A stretch of 64,000 nucleotides of DNA from an uncultured Pelagibacteraceae bacterium (GTDB lineage Bacteria; Pseudomonadota; Alphaproteobacteria; Pelagibacterales; Pelagibacteraceae). The stretch lies in assembly GCA_902560075.1 (NCBI GenBank), contig CACEKE010000004.1, positions 41,001-105,000 of the forward strand, given 5' to 3'. Shown piece by piece: positions 1-8,535 of this stretch (the stretch's first letter is position 1; the number at the start of each line of letters is the position of its first letter). The notes under the pieces were generated by a model. That model did no database searches. It was not told where the DNA came from and was given only the letters and a program-made list of their open reading frames with translations. Both the position numbers and the translations under genes were made by a program.

Positions 1-635
1 TCTAGTTGAGCTTGGTTTATTTGTTGAGTCCCAGTATATAGTCCGGTTGTATCTCCTAAGCCTATCGTGTTAGCTGTAGCAAATAATCTAAAAAAATTAT
101 TCTGTTTAACAACTTTATTTCTATCCAAAAGAGTAAAATTTCCATCACTTTCTAGAATTCTTTGCAGGACAAACATAACATCACTTCTGCCTGCATCGTA
201 TTCGTCAAAAATTAATGCAACCGGGTTTTGATAAGACCATGGAAGTATACCTTCTTTAAATTCGGTTATCTGTTTTCCATCCTTAAGTGTAATTGCATCC
301 TTTCCTATAAGATCAATTCTGCTGATATGGGAGTCTAAATTTATTCTAATACATGGCCAATTTAATCTTGCAGCTACTTGAGTGATATGTGTGCTTTTTC
401 CAGTTCCGTGATAACCGTGCACTATAACTTTTTTATTGTGTGAAAAACCGTTTAAAATTGCTAAAGTTGTATCTCTATCAAATACATAATCTTTATCTAT
501 TTCGGGAACTAATTCATTTTTTTCTGAAAAAGCATTTACCTCAAGATCTGTATCAATACCAAATGTTTGTTTAATTGATATTTTAATGTCAGGTTCTTTT
601 TTAAGATTTTCAATCAAGTTTTTTCCTATAAGCAT
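1..635 (-). CDS. cobS: CobS-type AAA+ ATPase, 3' end beyond window
   Basis: This is a leftward gene cut by the window edge; its first 211 codons are present. The start ATG at 633-635 overlaps the end of the upstream J-domain gene by 26 bases. The translation carries a Walker A motif (HGYHGTGKST), a Walker B region (ALIFDEYDAG) and a sensor region reading FATANTIGLGDTTG, as in the ATPase subunit of aerobic cobaltochelatase. CobS works with CobT and CobN to insert cobalt during B12 synthesis. SAR11 is generally thought not to make B12, so a repurposed MoxR-like ATPase role is possible. Identity as a CobS homologue is firm; the biological role is not. Confidence 0.85.
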   Translation of the reverse strand, partial: MLIGKNLIENLKKEPDIKISIKQTFGIDTDLEVNAFSEKNELVPEIDKDYVFDRDTTLAILNGFSHNKKVIVHGYHGTGKSTHITQVAARLNWPCIRINLDSHISRIDLIGKDAITLKDGKQITEFKEGILPWSYQNPVALIFDEYDAGRSDVMFVLQRILESDGNFTLLDRNKVVKQNNFFRLFATANTIGLGDTTGLYTGTQQINQAQL

Positions 636-1134
636 TTTTTAATTGAGTATAAGCTAGTGTTATGACTTTAAGCTTATCCTCAAAAATTTTATTACCTGAA
701 TTCATATCAGGGTGAAATTTTTTGACAAGTTTTTTAAATCTTTTATTTATACTATCCCATTTTACTCCAACATTAAGACCTAAAATTTTAAAAGACTTTA
801 GGTCATTTTGATTAAATCTAAATTGTCTCATGTTGTCTAAACTTGGGTCAACTTCTTTATCTCTTCCCTCATTTTTAAGAGCATTGTTCCACAATACTTT
901 AAAAAAATTATCTGATGAGCTGAAACTTTGGGTTGGTTTATGCCAAGTAAGATCAGATTTAATAAAGTCAAATATCTGTTGGTCATCCATACCTCTAAAA
1001 TAATTCCAATTTTTATTAAACTCTCTAATATGTTCTAAGCATAATAGCCTATATTTTCTGCTATTATCTCTCTCAACTGGAGCTTTGTACTCACCAAGTT
1101 TATTACAGCTATTCCAATCACAGATATTTTTCAT
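610..1134 (-). CDS. J-domain protein (DnaJ-like co-chaperone)
   Basis: This 174-residue protein has a C-terminal J-domain containing the HPD tripeptide (KKFHPDMNSG, about residues 139-148), which in J-proteins stimulates DnaK ATPase activity. The N-terminal part has paired Cys and Cys/His residues (C5, C10, C32, H35) that look like a small metal site. There is no G/F region or central zinc domain, so it is not DnaJ itself. This architecture next to cobS is common in alphaproteobacteria. The gene lies just upstream of cobS on the same strand and overlaps it, suggesting translational coupling. The substrate is unknown. Confidence 0.85.
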   Translation of the reverse strand: MKNICDWNSCNKLGEYKAPVERDNSRKYRLLCLEHIREFNKNWNYFRGMDDQQIFDFIKSDLTWHKPTQSFSSSDNFFKVLWNNALKNEGRDKEVDPSLDNMRQFRFNQNDLKSFKILGLNVGVKWDSINKRFKKLVKKFHPDMNSGNKIFEDKLKVITLAYTQLKNAYRKKLD

Positions 1135-1154
1135 ATATAATAAGTTTATATAAT

Positions 1155-1415
1155 ATGGATATAAATCAACTTTCTGAAATAGTAAAAAAAAAAATAAAAA
1201 AAGGCATTGAAGTACAAAAAATAATCATAGAAGACAAAACATATTTACATATAAACCATGCTGGACATGATAAAAAAAAATTTCATATCAAAATTTCAAT
1301 TGAATCAAATTATCTCAACAAAATAGATAGAATTAAAAGATCAAAAATAGTTTATAATTTGATAAGTAATGAATTAAAAAACTATATACATTCTATCCAA
1401 CTAGATATTATTTAA
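1155..1415 (+). CDS. bolA: BolA-family protein
   Basis: This 86-residue protein fits the BolA/IbaG fold: an N-terminal helix, then FHIKISIESNYLNKIDRIKRS with the family pattern of FH, a basic helix start and a conserved Ser, ending in an IHS motif near the C-terminus. BolA-like proteins partner monothiol glutaredoxins in Fe-S cluster handling. The gene diverges from the J-domain gene 20 bases away and converges on aroB, with the two 3' ends overlapping by 15 bases. Which BolA subgroup it belongs to cannot be settled from sequence alone. Confidence 0.85.
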   Translation: MDINQLSEIVKKKIKKGIEVQKIIIEDKTYLHINHAGHDKKKFHIKISIESNYLNKIDRIKRSKIVYNLISNELKNYIHSIQLDII

Positions 1416-2513
1416 GTTCTCGTATAAAAATTTTTTTATTTTTTTTTGATCATATGAATTCTCTATTGAAGCTTTTCCAATTCTACTTAATAAAATCAAA
1501 TTAATTTTTGAATTATTATTTTTTTTATCGTTCTTCATAAAACTTATTAATTTATTAATATCTGTTAATTTAAAAAACTTGTTGAGTCTTAATTTAAAGT
1601 TTAAATTTAATATATTTTGATTAATTCTTTTAAAATCATTTAAAGATAATTTTTTTTCTATTAAACTGAATAAAATTGCAGTTTTTATTCCAAGCATTAC
1701 TCCTTCTCCATGGTTTAATATTTTTTTATAACCGCAAGCAGCTTCATAAGCGTGACCGAATGTATGACCAAGATTTAGTATCATTCTTAAATCTTTCTCT
1801 TTTTCATCTTTTTGAACAATGCTTCTCTTGATTTTACAACTTTCTAAAATTGCTTTTTCTAGAACATTTTTTTTTAACGATATAATTTTCTTATAAAATT
1901 TCTCTAAAAAAAGGAAGTTTTGTTTACTATATATTAAACTATGCTTAAATATTTCCGCATATCCACAAATTAATTCTTTTTTACTTAAAGACTTAAGATA
2001 AGTTGTGTCTGATATAACAAGATTAGGTTGATAAAATGAACCTATTAAATTTTTACCATAAATCTCGTGATTGATTCCCGTTTTACCACCTATGCTCGCA
2101 TCTACTTGAGCTAGTAAAGTTGTTGGGATATTTACAAATTTAATTCCTCTCTTGTAAATACTAGATACGAACCCTGATAAATCTCCAGTGATCCCACCGC
2201 CCAATGCAATAATACAGTCTTGTCTAGTAAAGTTATTTTTTAATAATTTCCTAATTATTTTGTTAACTGTATTAAAGCTTTTAGATTTTTCATTTGAGAC
2301 AAATTTATAAACAAATACATTTTTTTTTTTTAATTTTAATTTTATTTTTGAAATCTCTTTCAATTTAATTTTCGAGTCGTATATTATTAATACTTTATTA
2401 AAAAAAATTTTTTCATTATCAAGAATTGTTTTGATTTTATTCGAAAGATTTGTTCCAATATAAATAGAATATTTATTTGATGAAGTTTGAATTTTTAATC
2501 TATTGTGTCTCAT
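1401..2513 (-). CDS. aroB: 3-dehydroquinate synthase
   Basis: AroB converts DAHP to 3-dehydroquinate, the second step of the shikimate pathway, using NAD and zinc. The 370-residue protein shows the NAD-binding GGGITGDLSGFVSS motif, the IPTTLLAQVDASIGGKTG segment and metal ligands in EIFKHSLI, NLGHTFGHAYE and LNHGEG. Length is normal for the family. It follows aroK on the same strand with a 14-base overlap, the usual proteobacterial pair, and its end overlaps bolA. Confident assignment. Confidence 0.97.
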   Translation of the reverse strand: MRHNRLKIQTSSNKYSIYIGTNLSNKIKTILDNEKIFFNKVLIIYDSKIKLKEISKIKLKLKKKNVFVYKFVSNEKSKSFNTVNKIIRKLLKNNFTRQDCIIALGGGITGDLSGFVSSIYKRGIKFVNIPTTLLAQVDASIGGKTGINHEIYGKNLIGSFYQPNLVISDTTYLKSLSKKELICGYAEIFKHSLIYSKQNFLFLEKFYKKIISLKKNVLEKAILESCKIKRSIVQKDEKEKDLRMILNLGHTFGHAYEAACGYKKILNHGEGVMLGIKTAILFSLIEKKLSLNDFKRINQNILNLNFKLRLNKFFKLTDINKLISFMKNDKKNNNSKINLILLSRIGKASIENSYDQKKIKKFLYENLNNI

Positions 2514-3006
2514 ATTTTTTTATTATCTTATCAGCAATCTCTTTTTTGTTTAAATTTTCGCAGAAAATTCTGTGATCAGCTTGTTTATAATGCTTATATC
2601 TACTACCAATCATATCTTTCAAATCTATCTTTGACAAATGTGTTGCCAAGGGTCTTTTATCATTATTAAATATTCTTTTTATAATAGTATCATCCTTCCA
2701 ATCTAACCAAAAAGTGATGCATTTTATTTGAATTTTTTTTCTTAAATTTAATTTTAAAAATCCACCACCACCCAAAGATATTACTTGATTATCTAAATTT
2801 ATAGATTTTAAAATTATTTTTTCCTCTAATTTTCTAAAGTATTCTTCACCTTCAATCTCAAATATTTTTTTGATTGAAATTTCCTCGTATTTTTCTATTT
2901 CAGAATCAGTATCAATAAACTCAAAATCTAATTTTTTTGATATTATATTACCAATTGTCGATTTTCCCGATCCCATCATACCGACTAAAACTAGATTTTT
3001 TTTCAT
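2500..3006 (-). CDS. aroK: Shikimate kinase
   Basis: AroK phosphorylates shikimate with ATP. The protein begins MKKNLVLVGMMGSGKST, so the P-loop starts at residue 9, and it has the shikimate-binding GGGGFLK segment and the lid region (NDKRPLA). I chose ATG at 3004-3006 (168 aa) because an AGAAG element lies 9 bases upstream; ATG at 3010-3012 is a close alternative. A longer in-frame start at 3090 would add a non-homologous leader and run into the promoter region of the divergent gene. It forms an operon with aroB. Confidence 0.95.
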   Translation of the reverse strand: MKKNLVLVGMMGSGKSTIGNIISKKLDFEFIDTDSEIEKYEEISIKKIFEIEGEEYFRKLEEKIILKSINLDNQVISLGGGGFLKLNLRKKIQIKCITFWLDWKDDTIIKRIFNNDKRPLATHLSKIDLKDMIGSRYKHYKQADHRIFCENLNKKEIADKIIKKYETQ

Positions 3007-3068
3007 TTTCATAATCTTCTGTATTGAAAAAACACAAATTTGTCTTAATTTGAAAATATTTAATTTAT

Positions 3069-3254
3069 ATGCAATTTCAAAAAAAAACAAGAGCTGGCAA
3101 CATAAGTGTGTTTGGAAAAATTTTTATCAAAATTATTCTTGTTTTAGCAGTTTTATATATAGCAGTGATTTTAGTAGATAAAATTGATTTTCCGTCTCCA
3201 AATAAGGTAATAGAAAAAAAAATACCAAATGAAAATTTTAAAGTCGTTAAATAG
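3069..3254 (+). CDS. Small single-pass membrane protein, unknown function
   Basis: This 61-residue protein has a basic N-terminus and one clear membrane span (about residues 17-36, FIKIILVLAVLYIAVILVDK), followed by a polar tail rich in lysine, asparagine and proline. I recognise no family. It diverges from aroK and its end overlaps the next gene, an exported protein, by 26 bases, so the two are probably translated together. The topology is most likely N-in with the tail in the periplasm. It is short, but the span and the coupling make it credible. Confidence 0.6.
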   Translation: MQFQKKTRAGNISVFGKIFIKIILVLAVLYIAVILVDKIDFPSPNKVIEKKIPNENFKVVK

Positions 3255-4971
3255 AATTTTTTTATTATTATTTTTTGTCTTATTGTTCAATGTAAGTTCA
3301 TTTTCTAATGAACCAGTCGATATTTGGAATTTAGAAAATAATATTGAAGAAAATCCCGATCTAGATGTTCAGCCTATGGAACAAGACGAAATAATAATAA
3401 ATGAAACAATATCAAAAAATAAAAATGATGATGATATTTTAAATTTTGAAAATTTAGAAAATCCAAAAACCTCTTTAGTTGGATTGTACGATCCTCAAGA
3501 AAATAATTTGACAATTGATATGTGGAAATATTCCGATTCTGATCAAGTAAAAAATTTAATAAAAAAAATCGAGAAAATTAATCTATCAGATGATGCTATT
3601 GAAATTTTAAATGTGGCTTTATTGACTAATGCTTACCCTCCAAAAAACTTAGATGAAAATCAGGAATTTACGAACTTCAAAATTAATTATCTTATCAAAA
3701 GACAGAATACAAAATTAATCAAAAGTTTTTTACTAAAAAATGAAACAACAGAAAATAATAAAGTTGTTAAATTTTACTTGGATTACTATCTTAAAAATGG
3801 AAATCTTGACGAGTCCTGTAAACTTTTAAGTCAATTAGAATTAAAATCTACAAATAACTATGTCGATAAATTCAAAATTTATTGTTTAATTAAATTGAAA
3901 AAAAATGAAGAAGCACAAATTTACTTTGATCTAAAAAAAGAACAAGGTTTTAAGGATAAATTTTTTGAGTCAAAATTTAATTACCTTATGGGTTACAGTG
4001 ACAAAAGTATTGAGGAAATTTCAGAAAAAAGTGTTCTGGATTTTCATCTTTCACATGTAACATCAGAAAATTTTAACTACACAGCTAATGAAAAAACACC
4101 AAAATTTATCTGGAAATATCTTTCATCAAATAATCTTTTAGAAAATATAAAAGAAATTGACCTGGAAGATGCAAAAAAAATTATTACATTGGAGAAAGCA
4201 ACTCACGAAAAAAATTATTCAGAAAAAGAGCTTTTACAACTTTATAAAAGATTTGAATTTAGTTTATCCCAGTTATTAGATGCAAATAACCTTTACAATA
4301 AATTACCAAATTTTCAAGCGAGAGCAATTTTATACCAAAGACTTCTATTGACTGATGAACCAATTAATAAAGTTAACCTTGCAATGAAAATGAAAAGCTT
4401 ATTTAAAAAAGACAATATAGAAAATGCATTTGTCATAGAATTATCTAATATTTTAAAGGAAATTGAATTTGATGATATTTCTTCAAGCCAAACAACATTT
4501 TATGAAAAAAATATTATAAGTGAAAAAAAAATACGAAAAACGTACAATATAAACAATAAAATAATTCATCAATCAAAGTTAATAGATTATTTTGTTAAAG
4601 ATTATAGTATTGATAAAGCCACTAAGGATACAAATGATATATTAAAGAAAGTTAAAGCAAATAAAAATTACATTTTTTCAAACAAAGATAAAATAATGTT
4701 AGACTCTTTAATTTATGATGGTGTGGATATTAAAAAAAAATATGCAAATTTATATGAAAGAAACCCTAACATCCCTACTGATTTACAAGTGTATATAAAT
4801 AATGAAGATGTAGGAATGATATTGCTTAGATTAGTTGAAATTATTGGGGAAGATAACATTGAAGATTTGGGTACTGAAACATTGTACTTCATAACTACAA
4901 CTTTAAATGAGATTAACCTTGATAAATTACGCAACGACATTTTGATAAAAATTTTACCTTTGAAAGTCTAG
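3229..4971 (+). CDS. Large exported protein, unknown function
   Basis: This 580-residue protein has a typical signal peptide: basic start, hydrophobic core LFLLLFFVLLFNV-like, probable cleavage near SSFS-NEP around residue 27. An acidic, Asn/Glu-rich segment (about 30-90) follows, then a long region that looks mostly alpha-helical with spaced Leu/Tyr/Lys patterns such as LDESCKLLSQLELK that vaguely recall TPR-type repeats. I do not recognise the family. It is coupled to the small membrane protein upstream and ends 6 bases before def. A periplasmic or outer-envelope structural role is a guess. Confidence 0.8.
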   Translation: MKILKSLNRIFLLLFFVLLFNVSSFSNEPVDIWNLENNIEENPDLDVQPMEQDEIIINETISKNKNDDDILNFENLENPKTSLVGLYDPQENNLTIDMWKYSDSDQVKNLIKKIEKINLSDDAIEILNVALLTNAYPPKNLDENQEFTNFKINYLIKRQNTKLIKSFLLKNETTENNKVVKFYLDYYLKNGNLDESCKLLSQLELKSTNNYVDKFKIYCLIKLKKNEEAQIYFDLKKEQGFKDKFFESKFNYLMGYSDKSIEEISEKSVLDFHLSHVTSENFNYTANEKTPKFIWKYLSSNNLLENIKEIDLEDAKKIITLEKATHEKNYSEKELLQLYKRFEFSLSQLLDANNLYNKLPNFQARAILYQRLLLTDEPINKVNLAMKMKSLFKKDNIENAFVIELSNILKEIEFDDISSSQTTFYEKNIISEKKIRKTYNINNKIIHQSKLIDYFVKDYSIDKATKDTNDILKKVKANKNYIFSNKDKIMLDSLIYDGVDIKKKYANLYERNPNIPTDLQVYINNEDVGMILLRLVEIIGEDNIEDLGTETLYFITTTLNEINLDKLRNDILIKILPLKV

Positions 4972-4977
4972 ATATAT

Positions 4978-5502
4978 ATGTCAATCAAAGAAATTATTAC
5001 TGTACCCGACCCTATTCTAAAGCAAATATCTTCACCAATAGAAAAAATTAACGTAAATGAAAAAAAGCTAATAAAAGATCTAAAAGATACTATGTATGAT
5101 GCTAATGGGATAGGTTTAGCAGCAATACAAATAGGCATTCCTAAAAGAATAGTCATAGTAGACGTATCAAAAAAAGATGAAAAAAGAGAAGTTCATTGTC
5201 TAATTAATCCAAAAATTAAAAAGTTTAGTGACGTTAGATCTACATATGAGGAAGGATGTTTGTCTATACCAAATACTTTTATACAAATAGAGAGACCGAA
5301 AGAAATTGAAATAGAATATATTGATGAAAATGGTAAAAAAAATAATATGCAATGTAGCGGACTTTTGTCCACATGTATTCAACATGAGGTTCAGCATTGT
5401 GACGGTATTTTAATAATCGATTATTTATCAAAACTTAAAAAAGATTTAGTTATAAAAAAAATTTCAAAAGAAATTTCAAATAATAGTAAAATAATAGTTT
5501 AA
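4978..5502 (+). CDS. def: Peptide deformylase
   Basis: Def removes the formyl group from nascent N-termini. The 174-residue protein has all three family motifs: GIGLAAIQ (44-51), EGCLS with the metal-ligand Cys (92-96), and HEVQH (136-140). The last is normally HExDH; here Asp is Gln while the two His ligands and catalytic Glu remain. It shares one base with fmt (TAATG at 5500-5504), the usual def-fmt pairing in which one enzyme adds and the other removes the formyl group. Confidence 0.93.
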   Translation: MSIKEIITVPDPILKQISSPIEKINVNEKKLIKDLKDTMYDANGIGLAAIQIGIPKRIVIVDVSKKDEKREVHCLINPKIKKFSDVRSTYEEGCLSIPNTFIQIERPKEIEIEYIDENGKKNNMQCSGLLSTCIQHEVQHCDGILIIDYLSKLKKDLVIKKISKEISNNSKIIV

Positions 5503-6419
5503 TGCATAAAATAATTTTCTTAGGTACTCCGAAATTTGCAGTACCGATCTTAGATAGAATAATTGAAAATAAATTAGAAATAATATGTGTATTTACTCAG
5601 CCACCAAAAAAATCAAATAGAGGTCAAAAAATTTTGAATTCACCAGTGCATAATTATGCAGAAAAATTTAATTTAAAAATTAAAACTCCAGAAAATATAA
5701 AAAAAGAGGAAAATTTTATAAAAACTGCTGAATTTGATTTAGGTATAGTTGTTGCCTATGGTCAAATTATTCCTGAATCAATATTAAAAAGCTGTAAATA
5801 CGGATTTATTAACATTCATGCATCTTTGTTGCCAAAATATAGAGGGGCAGCACCTATTCAACGCTCGTTGATTAACCTCGAAAAATTTACTGGGATTAGT
5901 TTTATGAAATTAAATAATATTTTGGACAGTGGTCCTATTTGCAATCAATATAAAATCCCGATTGATAAAACCGATAATAGCGAAACATTATCAAAAAAAT
6001 TAAGTGAACTAAGCGCAGATAAAATTATACAAAATATTAAATTAATACTTTCAAATAAAGCAACATTTGTGGATCAGATGCATAATGAAGCTAGTTATGC
6101 TGAAAAAATAAGCAAAAAAGAGGGAAAAATTAATTGGAATGAAAGTGCACAAAATATTCTAGGCAAAATAAATGGTCTTTTTCCATATCCTGGTGCTTGG
6201 TTTGAATTTAAAAAGGAAAGATATAAAATTGTTAAATCTGAACTATCTGAGTTAACGGGAGAACCAGGAGAAGTTTTAGATGATTTATTAACAGTAGGTT
6301 GTGGAAAAAATTCGATTAAAATATTAGAAATTCAAAAACAAGGGAAAAAAGTTCAAAATACAAGTAGTTTTATTTTAGGTAATAAAATTAAAAAAGGGGT
6401 GTCACTCAAGCATGAATAG
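5502..6419 (+). CDS. fmt: Methionyl-tRNA formyltransferase
   Basis: Fmt formylates initiator Met-tRNA using 10-formyl-tetrahydrofolate. The 305-residue protein starts MHKIIFLGTPKFAVP and has the catalytic region NIHASLLPKYRGAAPIQ (Asn, His) plus the typical C-terminal tRNA-binding domain. Its start codon overlaps the def stop codon by one base, and its end overlaps truA by 8 bases, giving a tight def-fmt-truA operon for translation. Length is normal. Confident. Confidence 0.96.
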   Translation: MHKIIFLGTPKFAVPILDRIIENKLEIICVFTQPPKKSNRGQKILNSPVHNYAEKFNLKIKTPENIKKEENFIKTAEFDLGIVVAYGQIIPESILKSCKYGFINIHASLLPKYRGAAPIQRSLINLEKFTGISFMKLNNILDSGPICNQYKIPIDKTDNSETLSKKLSELSADKIIQNIKLILSNKATFVDQMHNEASYAEKISKKEGKINWNESAQNILGKINGLFPYPGAWFEFKKERYKIVKSELSELTGEPGEVLDDLLTVGCGKNSIKILEIQKQGKKVQNTSSFILGNKIKKGVSLKHE

Positions 6420-7155
6420 ATATCAAATATTATTGGAATATGTTGGATCAAAGTATGTCGGATGGCAGTCTCAAAAAAATGGTAGATCAATTCAAAATAC
6501 TGTTCAATTATATTTATCAAAATTATTAAAAAAAAAAATTGTTATCTACGGAGCTGGAAGAACAGATGCCGGGGTACATGCAATTGAGCAATCAGCACAT
6601 TTTAATTATAAAGAAAAATTAATTAATATTCCAAAATTAATTAAATCTTTAAACTTTTTTTTAAATAAAAAAGAAATTTCTATATTAATCATAAAAAAAA
6701 AAAATATAAATTTTCACGCTAGACATAGTGCAAAAGAAAGAACTTACAATTATTTAATAAGAAATGGTATATCTCAATCAGTAATTAATATGAAACGTGA
6801 ATGGCACTTAATTAAAAATTTAGATATTGGTATAATGAAAAAAGGTGCAAAAAAATTTCTTGGAACACATGATTTTTCCACATATAGATCCTCAAGTTGT
6901 GATGCCACAAATCCAATCAAAACAATTAAAAAGTTTACAATAAAAAAAAAAAATAAAACTTTAATATCTATTGACATTGTTTCAAAATCTTTCTTAAGGA
7001 GTCAAGTCAGATCGATGGTTGGTTGTCTTAAATACCTTGGTGAAAAAAAATGGACATTAAAGAAATTCGAAAAAGTTTTTAAATCAAAAAACAGAAAACT
7101 TTGTGCTCCACTTGCTCCACCTCATGGTCTTTATTTAAAAAAAATTACTTACTAG
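6412..7155 (+). CDS. truA: tRNA pseudouridine(38-40) synthase
   Basis: TruA isomerises uridines 38-40 in the anticodon arm of many tRNAs. The 247-residue protein has the invariant motif GAGRTDAGVHA with the catalytic Asp, and the later FLRSQVRSMVG segment. It is the last gene of the def-fmt-truA operon and overlaps fmt by 8 bases. Its 3' end overlaps the opposing SET-domain gene by 11 bases, so there is no space for a conventional terminator between them. Confidence 0.96.
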   Translation: MNRYQILLEYVGSKYVGWQSQKNGRSIQNTVQLYLSKLLKKKIVIYGAGRTDAGVHAIEQSAHFNYKEKLINIPKLIKSLNFFLNKKEISILIIKKKNINFHARHSAKERTYNYLIRNGISQSVINMKREWHLIKNLDIGIMKKGAKKFLGTHDFSTYRSSSCDATNPIKTIKKFTIKKKNKTLISIDIVSKSFLRSQVRSMVGCLKYLGEKKWTLKKFEKVFKSKNRKLCAPLAPPHGLYLKKITY

Positions 7156-7609
7156 TTTTTTTTCTAAACTTTTTATTAATTCTCCACCTAGAGCCTTCAC
7201 GGACTATATACCCACAACAATTCCTAGCTCCACACTTACAAGGAAATTGTTTATAATCTTCATCATAACCAAATCCATAGTCATATGATAATTCCTCACC
7301 CTTTTTTATATCTTTTATTGATGAAATCCATAATTTTAGTCCTTTGCCATCAACCTCACAATTCGGATCACATGAGTGATTAATAAGTCTAGCAGTGTTA
7401 TGGGAAAAATCTCCATCTAAATCATATCTATCATTTAAATTGTAAAGATAAATTGCTTTATTATTATCGAATTTTGGATTTCTCTCTGTTTCTTTTTTTG
7501 TAATTATTTTTCCAACGTAATTAATAATCCTTGTGCCCTTTTTAATATCTTTATTAGCAAATAAACCTTTATTATTAATTTTTGAGTAACCAATTTTATA
7601 TAATTTCAT
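7145..7609 (-). CDS. SET-domain protein-lysine methyltransferase
   Basis: This 154-residue protein is essentially a bare SET domain. It has KGLFANKDIKKGT (14-26), the SAM/lysine-channel core RLINHSCDPNC (74-84), the catalytic-Tyr segment ELSYDYGF (106-113), and a post-SET cysteine cluster (C124, C126, C131, C132) that in eukaryotic enzymes binds zinc. SET enzymes transfer methyl groups from SAM to lysine side chains. It ends the long leftward operon, 2 bases after a histone-deacetylase-family gene, so both may act on lysines of the same target. The substrate is unknown; ribosomal or DNA-binding proteins are candidates. Confidence 0.88.
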   Translation of the reverse strand: MKLYKIGYSKINNKGLFANKDIKKGTRIINYVGKIITKKETERNPKFDNNKAIYLYNLNDRYDLDGDFSHNTARLINHSCDPNCEVDGKGLKLWISSIKDIKKGEELSYDYGFGYDEDYKQFPCKCGARNCCGYIVREGSRWRINKKFRKKTSK

Positions 7610-7611
7610 AA

Positions 7612-8535
7612 TTAGTATTTTTCGGACAGTGCTATTACATGATTATATGCGCTTTCAGCAAGTGCGTTAAGGTCATACCCACCTTCTAAAACAGATAGAA
7701 CCTTTCCTTTCGTAAATTTATTAGTAGCTCTTAAAGTCCTTTTAGTAATTTCATAAAAATCTTTAGATGATAATTCAAATTGTGCCAAAGGATCATCCTT
7801 ATGTGCATCGAAACCAGCTGAAAAAATAAGAAAGTCTGGCTTATACTCAATTAATCTATCAATAACCCTATCATAGGCATTAAAATATTTTTCTGAATTT
7901 GTGCCTGCTGGTAGAGGAATATTTAGTGAATTGTTAAATTTACCTCTATCATTCTCAGTACCTCCACCAGGATAGAAAGGGTACTGGTGGGTTGATATAT
8001 ATAGAGAGTTTTTGTTGTCATAGAGCACGTTATAATTTCCATTTCCCCAATGAACATCAAAATCCACACAAGCAATTCGCTTGTAATTATATTTGTTAAT
8101 CAAATAGTTTGTTGCAATGCCAGCATTTGATAAACAGCAAAAGCCCATAGCTTTATTTTTTTCTGCATGATGTCCCGGAGGCCTTACCACGCAAAATGCG
8201 TTCTTGAATTTCTTATTATGTATTCCGTCTATTGCTTTTATTGTAGAACCGGCAGCGTCAAATACTGCCTCTCTGCTCCCTGGAGATACAACAGTATCCC
8301 CGTCAAGGAAGTTAATTCCTTTTTTTGGAAAAGAGTTTTTTAAATTTTTAATGTAATCCTCAGTATGAGTAAGAGTTAATATTTTTTCAGGAACTACATC
8401 AGGTTTTTCCCATATCAAATCTTTCTTTTTTTTTAAAACATTTATTATTGAGTCTACTCTTTTGGGTTGTTCAGGATGACCATCTCCAGTTAAATGTTTT
8501 TCAGATGTATCTGATGTAACTATTGCAGTTTTCAC
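7612..8535 (-). CDS. Histone deacetylase family protein (zinc deacylase)
   Basis: This 307-residue protein belongs to the arginase/HDAC fold. The His pair lies in RPPGHHAEKNKAMGFC (H122, H123). The zinc ligands are D160 and H162 in DFDVHWGNGN and D243 in SAGFDAHKDDP. These resemble bacterial class II-like deacetylases, which remove acyl groups from lysine, polyamines or small amides. The gene overlaps dapE by 4 bases upstream and lies 2 bases from the SET gene downstream. Because dapE is a deacylase of an amino acid intermediate, a metabolic substrate cannot be excluded. Confidence 0.9.
   Translation of the reverse strand: MKTAIVTSDTSEKHLTGDGHPEQPKRVDSIINVLKKKKDLIWEKPDVVPEKILTLTHTEDYIKNLKNSFPKKGINFLDGDTVVSPGSREAVFDAAGSTIKAIDGIHNKKFKNAFCVVRPPGHHAEKNKAMGFCCLSNAGIATNYLINKYNYKRIACVDFDVHWGNGNYNVLYDNKNSLYISTHQYPFYPGGGTENDRGKFNNSLNIPLPAGTNSEKYFNAYDRVIDRLIEYKPDFLIFSAGFDAHKDDPLAQFELSSKDFYEITKRTLRATNKFTKGKVLSVLEGGYDLNALAESAYNHVIALSEKY

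Noticed and set aside
3007-3090. aroK starting at 3090.
   Set aside because: The added 28 residues have no homology to shikimate kinase and would overlap the divergent small membrane-protein gene.
2870-3181. Plus-strand frame across aroK.
   Set aside because: It is antisense to the aroK P-loop region, lacks any family signal, and conflicts with two better genes.
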